Positions 15,793 to 24,149 of a stretch of 64,000 nucleotides of DNA are shown one piece after another. Source of the DNA: a virus. The position numbers and the translations under genes were made by a program. The notes under the pieces are model-generated. The model did no database searches. It saw only the letters and a program-made list of their open reading frames with translations, and was not told where the DNA came from. The stretch spans positions 1 to 64,000 of the IMG/VR virus record IMGVR_UViG_3300044984_001443. The stretch is one strand, 5' to 3'. The stretch's first letter is position 1; each line of letters begins with the position of its first letter.

Positions 15793-16230
15793 ATGACTGT
15801 CACATCCAAGCAAGCTGAAGAGCGTTATGGCGACCCGAAGAAGGAAACCTTCATGGTGCTGTTTGACGTACCTCCGCGTCTTGAGATCGGCGTCATCCCG
15901 AACCGCATCTACTGCAACTTGCACATGATCAAGCCGCTGACGGCTGCGTTCGAGAACCTGATCCAGCGCGGCAAGGTGGCAGAACTTAAGACATGGGATG
16001 GTTGTTTCAACATTCGCCAGAAACGCACAGGCGAGTCGATGTCCCTGCATTCATGGGGACTGGCAATCGATGTCAACGCAACCTGGAACCGCCTCGGTCG
16101 CCCGCCTGTTCTGTCACCTGAGTTCGTCGCCTGCTTAACTGATGCGGGTTTCGAATGGGGAGGGGATTGGAAACTCCCCGATGGAATGCACTTTCAACTT
16201 GCCGAGCTTCCTGCAAAGGGTTCGAAGTGA
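15793..16230 (+). CDS. M15-type peptidase, endolysin candidate
   Basis: Zinc D,D-/L,D-peptidase fold (VanY/M15C-like), 145 aa. Ligands visible: His86 and Asp93 in SLHSWGLAIDVN, and His133 in DGMHFQ; GFEWGGDW precedes the last ligand as usual. Start at 15793 with GGAGGAG, not the TTG at 15766. It is the first gene of a lysis cassette (holin-like, Rz, Rz1) so it is the probable endolysin. GC content rises sharply here. Confidence 0.85.
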   Translation: MTVTSKQAEERYGDPKKETFMVLFDVPPRLEIGVIPNRIYCNLHMIKPLTAAFENLIQRGKVAELKTWDGCFNIRQKRTGESMSLHSWGLAIDVNATWNRLGRPPVLSPEFVACLTDAGFEWGGDWKLPDGMHFQLAELPAKGSK

Positions 16231-16469
16231 TTCAGTTTCTCATCGCCCTCGATCAGTTGATCAACACCCTGTTCAAGATCAAGGGTGACGGGCGAGGCTT
16301 TGCCGACGAGACGATCTCGGCGCGGCTGTTTCGCTGTTACCTGCAAGGGCTGATTAGCGACAAGCCGTACCGAGCCATTGACGCGCTGTTCTTCTGGGAA
16401 GAGGCGCACTGCTACAACAGTTGGACAGCGGAACGCGAGCGCAGACAACTGCCAGGGCACTACAAATGA
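16227..16469 (+). CDS. small phage protein in lysis cassette (80 aa)
   Basis: GTG start overlapping the previous stop (GTGA). The protein is amphipathic, with LFRCYLQGLISDKPYRAIDALFFW and no clear membrane span. It overlaps the next gene by 4 nt. Function unknown. Confidence 0.65.
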   Translation: MIQFLIALDQLINTLFKIKGDGRGFADETISARLFRCYLQGLISDKPYRAIDALFFWEEAHCYNSWTAERERRQLPGHYK

Positions 16470-16726
16470 CAGAGACGCTTAGCAACGGCCTGACAAAATT
16501 CTGGGACTTCCTGGACACTCGCGGCGTCATCCGGCGAGTCGTGCTGGGCATCGCCATCTACATGCTCTGGGTGCAAGCGAACTGGGCCAACGAGTACGCG
16601 CTGACGGCGCTGGCGCTCGGCAAGTCGGATGCGTCCATCGCGGCAATTGTCGCGGCCATTTCAGCCCCGGCAACGATGCTGGTCGGGTACGTCTTCAAGA
16701 ACTACCTTGATTCGAGGGCCACATGA
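16466..16726 (+). CDS. holin-like membrane protein (86 aa)
   Basis: Two probable membrane segments: about residues 22-38 (VVLGIAIYMLWVQANW) and 55-75 (IAAIVAAISAPATMLVGYVF). Small size, two spans, and position between the endolysin candidate and the spanins fit a class II holin or related lysis membrane protein. Confidence 0.65.
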   Translation: MTETLSNGLTKFWDFLDTRGVIRRVVLGIAIYMLWVQANWANEYALTALALGKSDASIAAIVAAISAPATMLVGYVFKNYLDSRAT

Positions 16727-16727
16727 A

Positions 16728-17231
16728 ATGCTCGCGTTCTGGACTTTTCTGCGAAGCCCCGTTGCGAGATACCTTGGCGCTGCTATTGCTCTCGCCGCTG
16801 TTGCTTGGGGCGCTTATCTGGCTGTTGATCATCGCGGTTTTGATCGTTGCACAGCAGAGCGCGATCTGGCTGATCTCCACGCTCAGGAAGAAGCGCACCA
16901 GTTTCTGCTCGCCGAGCAAGCCCGTGGCGATGCCATCAGCGCAGAACTTGCAAAAACCCAGGGGAAGCTGAATGCAACGAAAACGGAATACCTTGCTTAC
17001 GCCAATAGCATTCACGGCCACTGCCCTGCTTCTCTCGGCTTGTTCCTCGGCACCGAAACCCTCACCCCTCCTCAACTGCCCGCAACCACCGGCGCATCTA
17101 CTGACGCCGCCCCTCCCGTGGCTGCCGCTCAAATCGCAGCCAACATCGCCGAAAACAGATGGCGGTTTGAACTCAACCGCGCCCAGTGCGCCGCTCTCCT
17201 TGAGTGGCACGGCAAAGAGGCTTTGAAATGA
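16728..17231 (+). CDS. Rz: i-spanin (Rz-like)
   Basis: A 167-aa inner-membrane protein with an N-terminal anchor (about residues 10-29, ARYLGAAIALAAVAWGAYLA) and a periplasmic Glu/Ala-rich helical region. It joins inner and outer membranes with the embedded Rz1 to complete lysis. I chose ATG 16728 over ATG 16723, which opens a different frame of 82 codons that lacks a spanin layout. The o-spanin gene lies fully inside it in the +1 frame. Confidence 0.8.
   Translation: MLAFWTFLRSPVARYLGAAIALAAVAWGAYLAVDHRGFDRCTAERDLADLHAQEEAHQFLLAEQARGDAISAELAKTQGKLNATKTEYLAYANSIHGHCPASLGLFLGTETLTPPQLPATTGASTDAAPPVAAAQIAANIAENRWRFELNRAQCAALLEWHGKEALK
16972..17226 (+). CDS. Rz1: o-spanin lipoprotein (Rz1-like), embedded in Rz
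   Basis: Signal peptide with lipobox LLLSAC (lipidated Cys24), then a Pro- and Ser-rich 60-residue periplasmic part, typical of Rz1. It is encoded wholly within the i-spanin gene in the +1 frame, as in phage lambda. Confidence 0.85.
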   Translation: MQRKRNTLLTPIAFTATALLLSACSSAPKPSPLLNCPQPPAHLLTPPLPWLPLKSQPTSPKTDGGLNSTAPSAPLSLSGTAKRL

Positions 17232-17308
17232 GAGAGTTCTGTGCCGCCTGCTTCGGTGCTGCGTTCATCGCTGTGGCGTTGTACGTCGTCGTGAGTTGGG
17301 CCATCTGA
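17228..17308 (+). CDS. mini membrane protein (26 aa)
   Basis: ATG overlaps the i-spanin stop. Product MREFCAACFGAAFIAVALYV plus VVSWAI is nearly all one membrane helix. Its stop overlaps the next ATG (TGATG), which supports translation coupling. Confidence 0.5.
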   Translation: MREFCAACFGAAFIAVALYVVVSWAI

Positions 17309-17544
17309 TGACTACCCCCGCTGACATGATCGCGCTGCTTGAGTACGCGCATCCTCACATCGCGCTGCGGATCAAGGTGCTATGGGGAATGCCGGAGTGC
17401 GCCGAGTACATGACCAAGCTGATGCTGCCGCGCCGGGTGGATCGTGTTGGGTTTGATGAGCCGACTGCACAGTCATTGGTCGCCTTGCAAGAACTTCACG
17501 CCAAGCTGTTCCCGCAACCCCACGACGTTTGGGAGGCAGCGTGA
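17308..17544 (+). CDS. small hypothetical protein (78 aa)
   Basis: ATG at 17308 overlaps the preceding stop. Soluble, with MPECAEYMTKLMLPRR and VGFDEPTAQSLVAL; no family recognised. Part of the tightly overlapping lysis cassette. Confidence 0.6.
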   Translation: MTTPADMIALLEYAHPHIALRIKVLWGMPECAEYMTKLMLPRRVDRVGFDEPTAQSLVALQELHAKLFPQPHDVWEAA

Positions 17545-17651
17545 CCCTCTACACCCTGTTGATCTTCGTTATCCCCGTTGCCCTGTTCGGCGCGGTCCTG
17601 TGGGCCGCGCTTGGCAAGTTCGATGACGAGATGAAGGGGTACGACAAATGA
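17541..17651 (+). CDS. mini membrane protein (36 aa)
   Basis: GTG start overlaps the previous stop. One hydrophobic helix (LYTLLIFVIPVALFGAVLWA) followed by a charged tail. Stop overlaps the next ATG. Confidence 0.5.
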   Translation: MTLYTLLIFVIPVALFGAVLWAALGKFDDEMKGYDK

Positions 17652-17899
17652 GACTTTGGTATCCACGATTTGCCAACTGCATCATCTGGGCGATTGGTAT
17701 GCAGCTTACTCGCGGCGGCTGGGTCTGCTGGCGGAAGAGCACTACCGGCTGGTGGCCGCACGCTGTCTGGTCGCGTGATCGGATCGACTGGTACGAATAT
17801 GTCCCGTTGAACTTCAGCGGGAAATTGAAATGGTGGCAAGTGCTCTGGATTGTGTTGTTCAGAGGTGGCCCGAGACATATTGACAGGGATGAACTCTGA
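17648..17899 (+). CDS. small Trp-rich protein (83 aa)
   Basis: Very rich in Trp (RLWYPRF, GGWVCWRKS, KWWQVLWIVLF) with several basic residues. It overlaps both neighbours by 1-4 nt. Resembles small cassette proteins that travel with phage lysis genes; function unknown. Confidence 0.6.
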   Translation: MRLWYPRFANCIIWAIGMQLTRGGWVCWRKSTTGWWPHAVWSRDRIDWYEYVPLNFSGKLKWWQVLWIVLFRGGPRHIDRDEL

Positions 17900-18165
17900 T
17901 GGTGACTAAACAGGAGAAGGACGATGTGGAAGCTCGGATTAATGCCGAAATCCAGGTGGAGGCGTTTCTTTCAATATTGGAAACACGGCACGGCCTTAAG
18001 TCTACGGACATACCTGCGATCTTGGACGATATGCGGTGGCTGCGTGAACATCGCAATGGCATTAACCGTGTCAGCTGGTCTGTCGCATTGGGGATTCTAG
18101 CCATCGCACTTTCAGGCGTCATGCACGCGTTATGGGAAGGCGTCAAAGCCTCCGCAGTTAAATAA
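17899..18165 (+). CDS. single-span membrane protein (88 aa)
   Basis: Charged N-terminal helix and a C-terminal membrane segment (about residues 60-80, SVALGILAIALSGVMHALW). Could be an additional holin or antiholin. Its ATG overlaps the previous stop. Confidence 0.6.
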   Translation: MVTKQEKDDVEARINAEIQVEAFLSILETRHGLKSTDIPAILDDMRWLREHRNGINRVSWSVALGILAIALSGVMHALWEGVKASAVK

Positions 18166-18183
18166 CTTTTAAAGGAAACAATC

Positions 18184-18648
18184 ATGGCAACAGGTGACAT
18201 CAAATGGATTTCTGGCGGCTTGCTCGCCATCGGTAACAAGATTCACAACCTCAGCAGCGACACGTTCAAGGTTGGACTGGTGACAAGCGTTGTCACCCCC
18301 GCCATTGCAGACACGGACGGACGCTGGGGCGCAGGCGGCTCAGTTAACTACGCGACCAACCAAGTTACACCGGGCGGTAACTACTCAACGGGCGGGCCGG
18401 CATTAGCGTCTGTAGGCTGGACCAATGTGTCGAATGTACCGACTCTGCGTGCCGATGACGTAGCGATTGCACAGCACGCAAGTAATCCCACCAACGCACG
18501 TTGGGGCATCATCTACAACGACACCGACGCCAGCAAACGGGCGATTGCCTTCGTTGATCTTGGTTCAGATCGCAACCTCACCACGGGCGCATTCTCCATC
18601 GATTTCGGTGGTGCTGGACGTGACGTATTGACCTTGACGCAGAGCTAA
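18184..18648 (+). CDS. structural or tail-ornament protein (154 aa)
   Basis: Rich in Gly, Thr, Asn and Val with alternating beta-type sequence and FKVGLVTS near the start. It follows AAAGGAAA. Proteins like this sit next to distal-tail genes in other phages. Probable beta-sandwich virion protein; exact role unknown. Confidence 0.55.
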   Translation: MATGDIKWISGGLLAIGNKIHNLSSDTFKVGLVTSVVTPAIADTDGRWGAGGSVNYATNQVTPGGNYSTGGPALASVGWTNVSNVPTLRADDVAIAQHASNPTNARWGIIYNDTDASKRAIAFVDLGSDRNLTTGAFSIDFGGAGRDVLTLTQS

Positions 18649-18650
18649 CC

Positions 18651-19097
18651 ATGACCACACTACTTGAAGAACTTACCACCGGACCGCTGGCCGCTGAACT
18701 CGCACCGCATATCGCAGCCGGCGCAGACGGCGTGGTTGCGGCCATTCTCAACCGGGCAGACATTCCCGCAAAGGGCAAAGTGACAAGCCACGACATCCGC
18801 CAATATTTGATGCTTGTGGATTTGCTGATTTCGATAGAAGCCAGCCCGCAGCCGGCTTGCGTCGCCGCAAAACGTGCGATGGAAGTCTTCCCAATCTTCG
18901 ACCTCTCCAACCCGATGATTCTAGGCAAGTTCACTCAAGTCTTGGACGGTCTGGTGGCGGAAGAACTGATTCCAGATTTCACTGAAGTTCACAAACTCAC
19001 GATTCTGAGTCTGGCAGATACGTTCATCAGCAGGGCGGAACAAGCAGGACTCGGTAACGTGACCATCGAACAAATCGCGCAAGCGACAAGGGGCTAA
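18651..19097 (+). CDS. hypothetical protein (148 aa)
   Basis: Mostly helical, Ala/Leu rich (PLAAELAPHIAAGADGVVAA, VDLLISIEA). Two bases after the previous stop. Position between two structural proteins suggests an assembly role, but no family is recognised. Confidence 0.6.
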   Translation: MTTLLEELTTGPLAAELAPHIAAGADGVVAAILNRADIPAKGKVTSHDIRQYLMLVDLLISIEASPQPACVAAKRAMEVFPIFDLSNPMILGKFTQVLDGLVAEELIPDFTEVHKLTILSLADTFISRAEQAGLGNVTIEQIAQATRG

Positions 19098-19100
19098 GCC

Positions 19101-19538
19101 ATGACTACTCATACCCTAGCGCAAGGCACGCGCAGCAGTGCTGTTCTAGCACTTGGCACGCTGGCGAGTGCAACCTATGTCACGTCTTCAGCGATTGACC
19201 TTGGCGCAGCGATTCCGATTGATGTGACCTTTGAAGTTGAGGCGAATGCCAACGGCACGCCATCGGGTAACAAACAGTTGATTCTGTTTTGTAAGTTCAG
19301 CCTGGACAATTCAAACTGGGGGTCTGGCCCGGAAAGCGGAACCACGGCAACGGAAGAAGCCGACCTGCATTTCATAGGCGTGTTACCAATGGTGGATACC
19401 AACGACCACCGTAAGTTCTTTTCGATCAGCGGATTGCCAACTGCGCGATACATGAAGCTGGTAGCGAAGAATGATCTTGGTGTGGCGTTGACTTCGGGCA
19501 ACGTCTATCAAGCCAATATCTCAGCTAACTCGGCGTAA
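19101..19538 (+). CDS. beta-rich structural protein (145 aa)
   Basis: Predicted all-beta sequence: PIDVTFEVEANANGT, KQLILFCKFSLDNSNWG, ARYMKLVAKNDLG. Likely a virion surface or tail component. Immediately downstream of its neighbour. Confidence 0.55.
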   Translation: MTTHTLAQGTRSSAVLALGTLASATYVTSSAIDLGAAIPIDVTFEVEANANGTPSGNKQLILFCKFSLDNSNWGSGPESGTTATEEADLHFIGVLPMVDTNDHRKFFSISGLPTARYMKLVAKNDLGVALTSGNVYQANISANSA

Positions 19539-19541
19539 GCA

Positions 19542-20387
19542 ATGTCGTCGTTGATTTTGCCTCGGAGGTTTACGCAGCAACCGCAGGGGGCTGTTGAGGT
19601 TGCTGATAGCTTAAAAAATGGTTCTATTTTTCTGCTTAATCCTGCGTTATCTCAGCCAAATAGACACATAAATTTAGTTGGAAAAAACCCAATCACGGTA
19701 GTTGGAACGACACCAACAGCGGGTAATGTAATCACTCCTATCGGAAAAGGGCTGCAGTTCCATCCCGCTGGAGGGAGTAACGGAATTCCAGCGTTGTCTG
19801 TTTCTGCTACCGCATTGGATATAACAAAAGACCTTACCTATTTTTGGATTGGGTATCCTTCTAACGTAACGGGAACGTGTGAGCTACTAGCTAGGGGCAC
19901 TGAATCAGGTAATTGGTCAATTAATTTTGGCATCTCATCTACTACTCGCGTATATGCTACTTACGTTGACAACCCACCAACGGCAGGATACACAGCAGCG
20001 TTAACAAGCCAAAGTTTTGCGATTGGTAAACTTGCTGCTGTTGCGTACCGTAGGTCGGCCAATGTTATTTCTGTTTTTGATGGCGTGGCAAAGGGTAAGG
20101 CATCAACTACAGGAACAAACGCAGGATTTAGAAATACCACCAACACTCTTGTTTTGGGTGGCGGTGGGGTAACTTCAACACCATCACTGCACGCAAAAAC
20201 AGTATTTGCGTTTGCCGTTAATTACGATATACCTGATGGCGAAGTTTTTTCTATCCTCGCAAATCCCTGGCAAATCTTCAAACCCCGCAAGAGTATCCTC
20301 TATTTCGACGCCCCATCATTCCCCGTTCTATCCTCCCTAACTGCCAGCTATATCACCAGCAGCGGCGGTCGATTGACTGCGAACTGA
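19542..20387 (+). CDS. tail or decoration protein, lectin-like fold possible (281 aa)
   Basis: Residues 90-250 read like a concanavalin/laminin-G-type jelly roll (DLTYFWIGYPSNV, GNWSINFGI, VAYRRSANVISVFDGV, TNTLVLGGGG). Such domains bind sugars at virion surfaces. The middle is more AT-rich than its neighbours, which may mean a separate acquisition. Confidence 0.5.
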   Translation: MSSLILPRRFTQQPQGAVEVADSLKNGSIFLLNPALSQPNRHINLVGKNPITVVGTTPTAGNVITPIGKGLQFHPAGGSNGIPALSVSATALDITKDLTYFWIGYPSNVTGTCELLARGTESGNWSINFGISSTTRVYATYVDNPPTAGYTAALTSQSFAIGKLAAVAYRRSANVISVFDGVAKGKASTTGTNAGFRNTTNTLVLGGGGVTSTPSLHAKTVFAFAVNYDIPDGEVFSILANPWQIFKPRKSILYFDAPSFPVLSSLTASYITSSGGRLTAN

Positions 20388-20388
20388 C

Positions 20389-21534
20389 ATGCCGCAAACT
20401 TTATACATCGTCACCTATCCCGCAGGCGGCGGAACACCGTCAAATGCGCAGATCGTCGCAGGGCAGAACGCATCCGGTGCAGCAGCATCATGGGCGGGTA
20501 ATGCGACGTGGACAGGATCAGGTCAGTATCTAGAGGCGACCGGGCTTTCAGCATCGACGGAATACGATAGTGCGGCCGTAATCTATGACGGCACGACGTA
20601 TTCCAATGTCGTTGAGGTTAGCGGGACTTGGACGACGCTGAGTTCTGGCGTCACAGTCACCTGTACCCCCGGCGCAACCACTGCCGCAGGTATTCAGGCC
20701 GGCATATCGCAGGACATTACCCTTGCGACCAATCTTGGCAACGCAGTTGCAGCAGGTACAACAGCATCCGTCGCACAAGCTGTCGGCATCGCTTGCTCTC
20801 CCGGCGCAGCTACCGCAGCGGGCATCACCGCAGGCGTCACGCAGGCCATCGCCCTCGCCGCCACGTTAGGTAATGCCACCGCAGCGGGTACACATTCGGC
20901 AATCCAGCTAGGTTCTGACACCAACATCATCGCTGTCCCCGGAGCAGCGGTCGCGGCAGGCATACCCGCTACCGTCACGCAGCAAACAGACATCATCATC
21001 ACCGCCACCGCAGGAAGTGCAACGGCAGACGGTATCAGCGCGGGCGTCACCCAAGCGATCACGATCCAGACCACCGCAGACAACGCACTGGCGGCAGGTA
21101 TCACGGCAGGTATTGACCTCGCTGGCGGTATCGACATCACTTGCTCAGTCGGTGGCGCGGTCGCTGCTGGCACTGTGGCGCAAGTCCTTGTCGGGATGAC
21201 GATTGGCTGTCAGGTCGGCGATGCGACGGCGGATGGCACAGTAGCGACCATTAGGTTGTCAGATGGCAGCGGCGTCACCCTATCACCGGAAGACATTGCA
21301 GCGATTGCGGATGCCGTCTGGGCACATTCAACCGCCGTAGATTTTGCAGACAAGATGCTGATCTGCTCCCGCATTCTGCGCAACAAGACAGTCACCAACC
21401 CAACCACAGGCGTGATGACCGTTTACGCCGACGATGGCACGACCCCGTATCTCACCGCTCAACTGCATGAAAACGTCGCTGAGACCCAGACCTATCGCGG
21501 TCAGGGGGCTGAAGTCAGGGATCGCCTACAATGA
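20389..21534 (+). CDS. Ala-rich repetitive fibre-like protein (381 aa)
   Basis: An N-terminal fibronectin-III-like segment (residues 1-85, ending VVEVSGTWTTL) is followed by about eight imperfect repeats of roughly 19-30 residues with the theme PGAATAAGITAGVTQAI, up to residue 300. The last 80 residues (ADKMLICSRILRNKTVTNPT onward) form a separate end domain. Likely extended virion fibre or decoration. Confidence 0.55.
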   Translation: MPQTLYIVTYPAGGGTPSNAQIVAGQNASGAAASWAGNATWTGSGQYLEATGLSASTEYDSAAVIYDGTTYSNVVEVSGTWTTLSSGVTVTCTPGATTAAGIQAGISQDITLATNLGNAVAAGTTASVAQAVGIACSPGAATAAGITAGVTQAIALAATLGNATAAGTHSAIQLGSDTNIIAVPGAAVAAGIPATVTQQTDIIITATAGSATADGISAGVTQAITIQTTADNALAAGITAGIDLAGGIDITCSVGGAVAAGTVAQVLVGMTIGCQVGDATADGTVATIRLSDGSGVTLSPEDIAAIADAVWAHSTAVDFADKMLICSRILRNKTVTNPTTGVMTVYADDGTTPYLTAQLHENVAETQTYRGQGAEVRDRLQ

Positions 21535-22019
21535 TTGTATCCCGTGGTTATGGTCTTCCACAGGTTGGTTCAATTGTCGCCAATGGACTTGGTCTTAAAC
21601 CGCTTGACGCCGCTATGCAGCATTCAGGTGTAGTGCGTTTGTGGATGCACGAATTGTACGCTCAGTCCATTGACGAAGATCATAAGAAACGTAAAATCGG
21701 TGCTTATGCTGAACAACCGAAGGTTGAAACGCCAAAAGCCGCAAAACCAGTGCAAAGCAAGCCAAAAACAGCAAAACCCAAGCCTACCAGACAGCCAGCA
21801 AGCCGTGTTGAGCAAGTCCGCCCTACCTACCCTATACCCCGCGTTGCTCAGGTTGATGTTTTAAAAGGACTGGAAGAGGTTATCAATCATCTTCCGTTGC
21901 CAAACTACAGCAAATTACTGAATCTTCCTAAGAACGTCAATAAACCTTTGGAAGAAAACGTAGTTCAACTAAAGCGCAGGAAGAAGGAAGAGGAGTGGTT
22001 GCTATTGCTCGCTGCGTGA
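21531..22019 (+). CDS. hypothetical head-region protein (162 aa)
   Basis: ATG overlaps the previous stop. N-terminal VGSIVANGLGL, then a Lys/Pro-rich linker (residues 60-100) and a C-terminal basic patch (LKRRKKEEEW). AT content returns to the level of the head genes here, marking the edge of the GC-richer cassette. Confidence 0.6.
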   Translation: MIVSRGYGLPQVGSIVANGLGLKPLDAAMQHSGVVRLWMHELYAQSIDEDHKKRKIGAYAEQPKVETPKAAKPVQSKPKTAKPKPTRQPASRVEQVRPTYPIPRVAQVDVLKGLEEVINHLPLPNYSKLLNLPKNVNKPLEENVVQLKRRKKEEEWLLLLAA

Positions 22020-22032
22020 GGTATTATAAATC

Positions 22033-22206
22033 ATGAATGATCCTATATTGAATATATTGATAACTCATTTGAATGAGTTGAAAGAATCCATTATCAACTA
22101 CCCTGCTCAGGATTATCCGTCCTATCGTGAGCGGGTCGGTCATTATCAAGGTTTTAAAGAAGCACTTGATATGGTGGCCGAAGCAATTAGTCAGGACGAT
22201 AATTAA
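22033..22206 (+). CDS. small conserved-type head protein (57 aa)
   Basis: Short frame beginning MNDPILNILITHLNELKESI and containing YRERVGHYQGFKEALDMVAE. Small helical proteins with a VG-Y-G-EAL pattern are common before capsid genes in podoviruses. It fills the 200-nt gap between neighbours. Confidence 0.6.
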   Translation: MNDPILNILITHLNELKESIINYPAQDYPSYRERVGHYQGFKEALDMVAEAISQDDN

Positions 22207-22224
22207 CTTCTGAAGGAGAAGTGT

Positions 22225-22629
22225 ATGTACGATGTAAATTGGGCGTTTCCAGATGTTGACTCTGGGAATCGTCCGTTGGGTGGGCGCGTATTGGTTCAGC
22301 TTAAACGAATCAAACGCACCACGGCATCAGGTATTATCCTGAACCAAGAGACTCGTGATTTTGAGAAGTACAACACTCAAATCGCCAAAGTCGTTGCCCT
22401 TGGACCCCTTGCTTACAAAGACCGCCAAACGATGCAACCTTGGCCGGAAGGCACTTGGGCTGAAGTCGGCGACTTTGTTCGTGTTCCGAAATATGGTGGT
22501 GACCGCTTTGAGGTCGCTGTTCCTAATGAGCCTGAAGAACCGATTGTTTTCATGCTCATCAACGACGTTGAAATCAGCTCTGCCATTGTTGGCGACCCGC
22601 TGAGTTTTGACCACTACATCAATAAGTGA
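22225..22629 (+). CDS. GroES-like co-chaperonin
   Basis: 134 aa with a Cpn10 fold pattern: PLGGRVLVQLKRIKRTTASG (start of barrel and mobile loop), IILNQE, AKVVALGPLAYKD, and VGDFVRVPKYGGDRFEV. It would cap host GroEL to fold the capsid protein, like T4 gp31. Good ribosome-binding site GAAGGAGAA. Placed just before scaffold and capsid. Confidence 0.8.
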   Translation: MYDVNWAFPDVDSGNRPLGGRVLVQLKRIKRTTASGIILNQETRDFEKYNTQIAKVVALGPLAYKDRQTMQPWPEGTWAEVGDFVRVPKYGGDRFEVAVPNEPEEPIVFMLINDVEISSAIVGDPLSFDHYINK

Positions 22630-22636
22630 GGACAAT

Positions 22637-23587
22637 ATGCCAGATATTGTGAGTATCAACGAAGAAATTGAAAAAGAAGTAAATGTCAACGAAGAAGGCG
22701 AAGTCGTTGAAGGTTCTACCGAAAAACCTGTAGAAGAAGGTGAGCAACTGACTTCTGAAGAGCAGCACGAAGAAGACAGTGCTCAGAATGATGAAGAACG
22801 CGAAGCGATTCGCGCTCGTCGCCGTCAGGAACGTCAGGACAAAAAGCGCCATCGTCAGGATAAGGAAGAATCTTATCGCCGCGAGATTGAAGGTCTGCGC
22901 CGTCAAGTTTCTGACATGAATGAATGGAAAAATACAGTTGAGCAGCGTCGCGTTCAGTCTGGAATTGGACAGATTGATCGCTCAATGAAAGAAGCAAACG
23001 ATGCGATTGAAATTGCCAAACAAGCGATTCGCGAGGCAACTGAGACGCAAAACGGCGCAGCATTGGTTGATGCTCAAGAGCTTTACTACGCTGCCCGCAA
23101 GCGTAGTGAGGAACTCAGTCAGTTCAAACAACGTGTCAATCAGCAAATGCAACAGCGTCCTCAGCAAAACATTGATCCTTCGATTGCAAAGAACGCGCAG
23201 AAGTGGATGGATGGTAAGGACTGGTACGATCCTGTTGGCAAGAACTCGGACAGTAAGATTGCGCTGACTGTTGACAATGGATTGGCTGAAGAAGGTTGGG
23301 ATCCACGCACTCCTGAATATTGGGAAGAGTTGGATAGCCGGCTCAAAAAATATTTACCGCACCGCTTTACAGGTGGTAATGCTCCGGCCTATAATGACTC
23401 TAACAGTTCACAAAGGAGGTCTCCGACAGGTGGTTCTGGTCAAGGTAAGTCTCAAGGTTCCGGAACTTTTACGCTTTCACCCGACAGGGTTAAGGCAATG
23501 AAAGAAGCAGGGATGTGGGATGATCCAGAAAAACGCAAGCGAATGACTAAGCGTTATATGGACATGGACAAACAGAATCGTAACTGA
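22637..23587 (+). CDS. capsid scaffolding protein
   Basis: 316 aa, start 22637 (GTGAGGAC upstream). Highly charged: Glu-rich N terminus, basic coiled coil (about residues 60-90, ARRRQERQDKKRHRQDKEE), more coiled coil, then a Ser/Gly linker and a basic C-terminal helix (PEKRKRMTKRYMDMDKQ), the usual capsid-binding end. Position before decoration and capsid genes fits. Confidence 0.75.
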   Translation: MPDIVSINEEIEKEVNVNEEGEVVEGSTEKPVEEGEQLTSEEQHEEDSAQNDEEREAIRARRRQERQDKKRHRQDKEESYRREIEGLRRQVSDMNEWKNTVEQRRVQSGIGQIDRSMKEANDAIEIAKQAIREATETQNGAALVDAQELYYAARKRSEELSQFKQRVNQQMQQRPQQNIDPSIAKNAQKWMDGKDWYDPVGKNSDSKIALTVDNGLAEEGWDPRTPEYWEELDSRLKKYLPHRFTGGNAPAYNDSNSSQRRSPTGGSGQGKSQGSGTFTLSPDRVKAMKEAGMWDDPEKRKRMTKRYMDMDKQNRN

Positions 23588-23601
23588 AAAGGACACTCAA
23601 A

Positions 23602-24135
23602 ATGGACGAACGTATTAAGAAGACCCAAGATGCAACGCGCCTCACCCGCTCTGCAGAAGTGCAACCTGCCCGTGAAGCTGCTGACGCATCGCTTGTTAGC
23701 TCACAAGAACGTCGTAAGATGTTTCGTGAGTTTTCACAAGAAGCATTGCCGACCCCGCCTGCCATTCCTGGATGGCATTTTATTTGGCTTTCGACAACCA
23801 ACCAATATGACCCGATTTACAAGCGCGAGCGAATGGGTTATGAGCCGGTGAAAGCAGAAGAAGTTCCGGGTTACACGAATTATCGTGTTAAATCTGGGGA
23901 ATTTGAAGGTCTCGTTGCGGTAAACGAGATGTTACTGTTCAAAATCCCACAAGACATCTACCAAGAGATCATGGAAGAATATCATCACAATATGCCGCTT
24001 GAGGAAGAAGAAATGCTGAAAGCCAATATCGAAAAGATGGCTGACCGCGATTCTTCTGGCAAACGCCTCGGGTCAATTGAAGGTGATGGCATCAACTCCC
24101 TAGGTCAACGGGTAAAAACTCCTGTTTTCTCTTAA
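23602..24135 (+). CDS. phage head protein (177 aa)
   Basis: Contains PPAIPGWHFIWLSTTNQYDPI and YEPVKAEEVPGY, a layout seen in small head-associated proteins that lie between scaffold and capsid. Function not known to me. C-terminal helix acidic. Confidence 0.65.
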   Translation: MDERIKKTQDATRLTRSAEVQPAREAADASLVSSQERRKMFREFSQEALPTPPAIPGWHFIWLSTTNQYDPIYKRERMGYEPVKAEEVPGYTNYRVKSGEFEGLVAVNEMLLFKIPQDIYQEIMEEYHHNMPLEEEEMLKANIEKMADRDSSGKRLGSIEGDGINSLGQRVKTPVFS

Positions 24136-24149
24136 TGAAAGGAATCTAA

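Noticed and set aside
16723-16971. Alternative 82-codon membrane protein starting at 16723
   Set aside because: It overlaps the i-spanin in another frame; the 16728 frame has the anchor plus helical periplasmic part and hosts Rz1.
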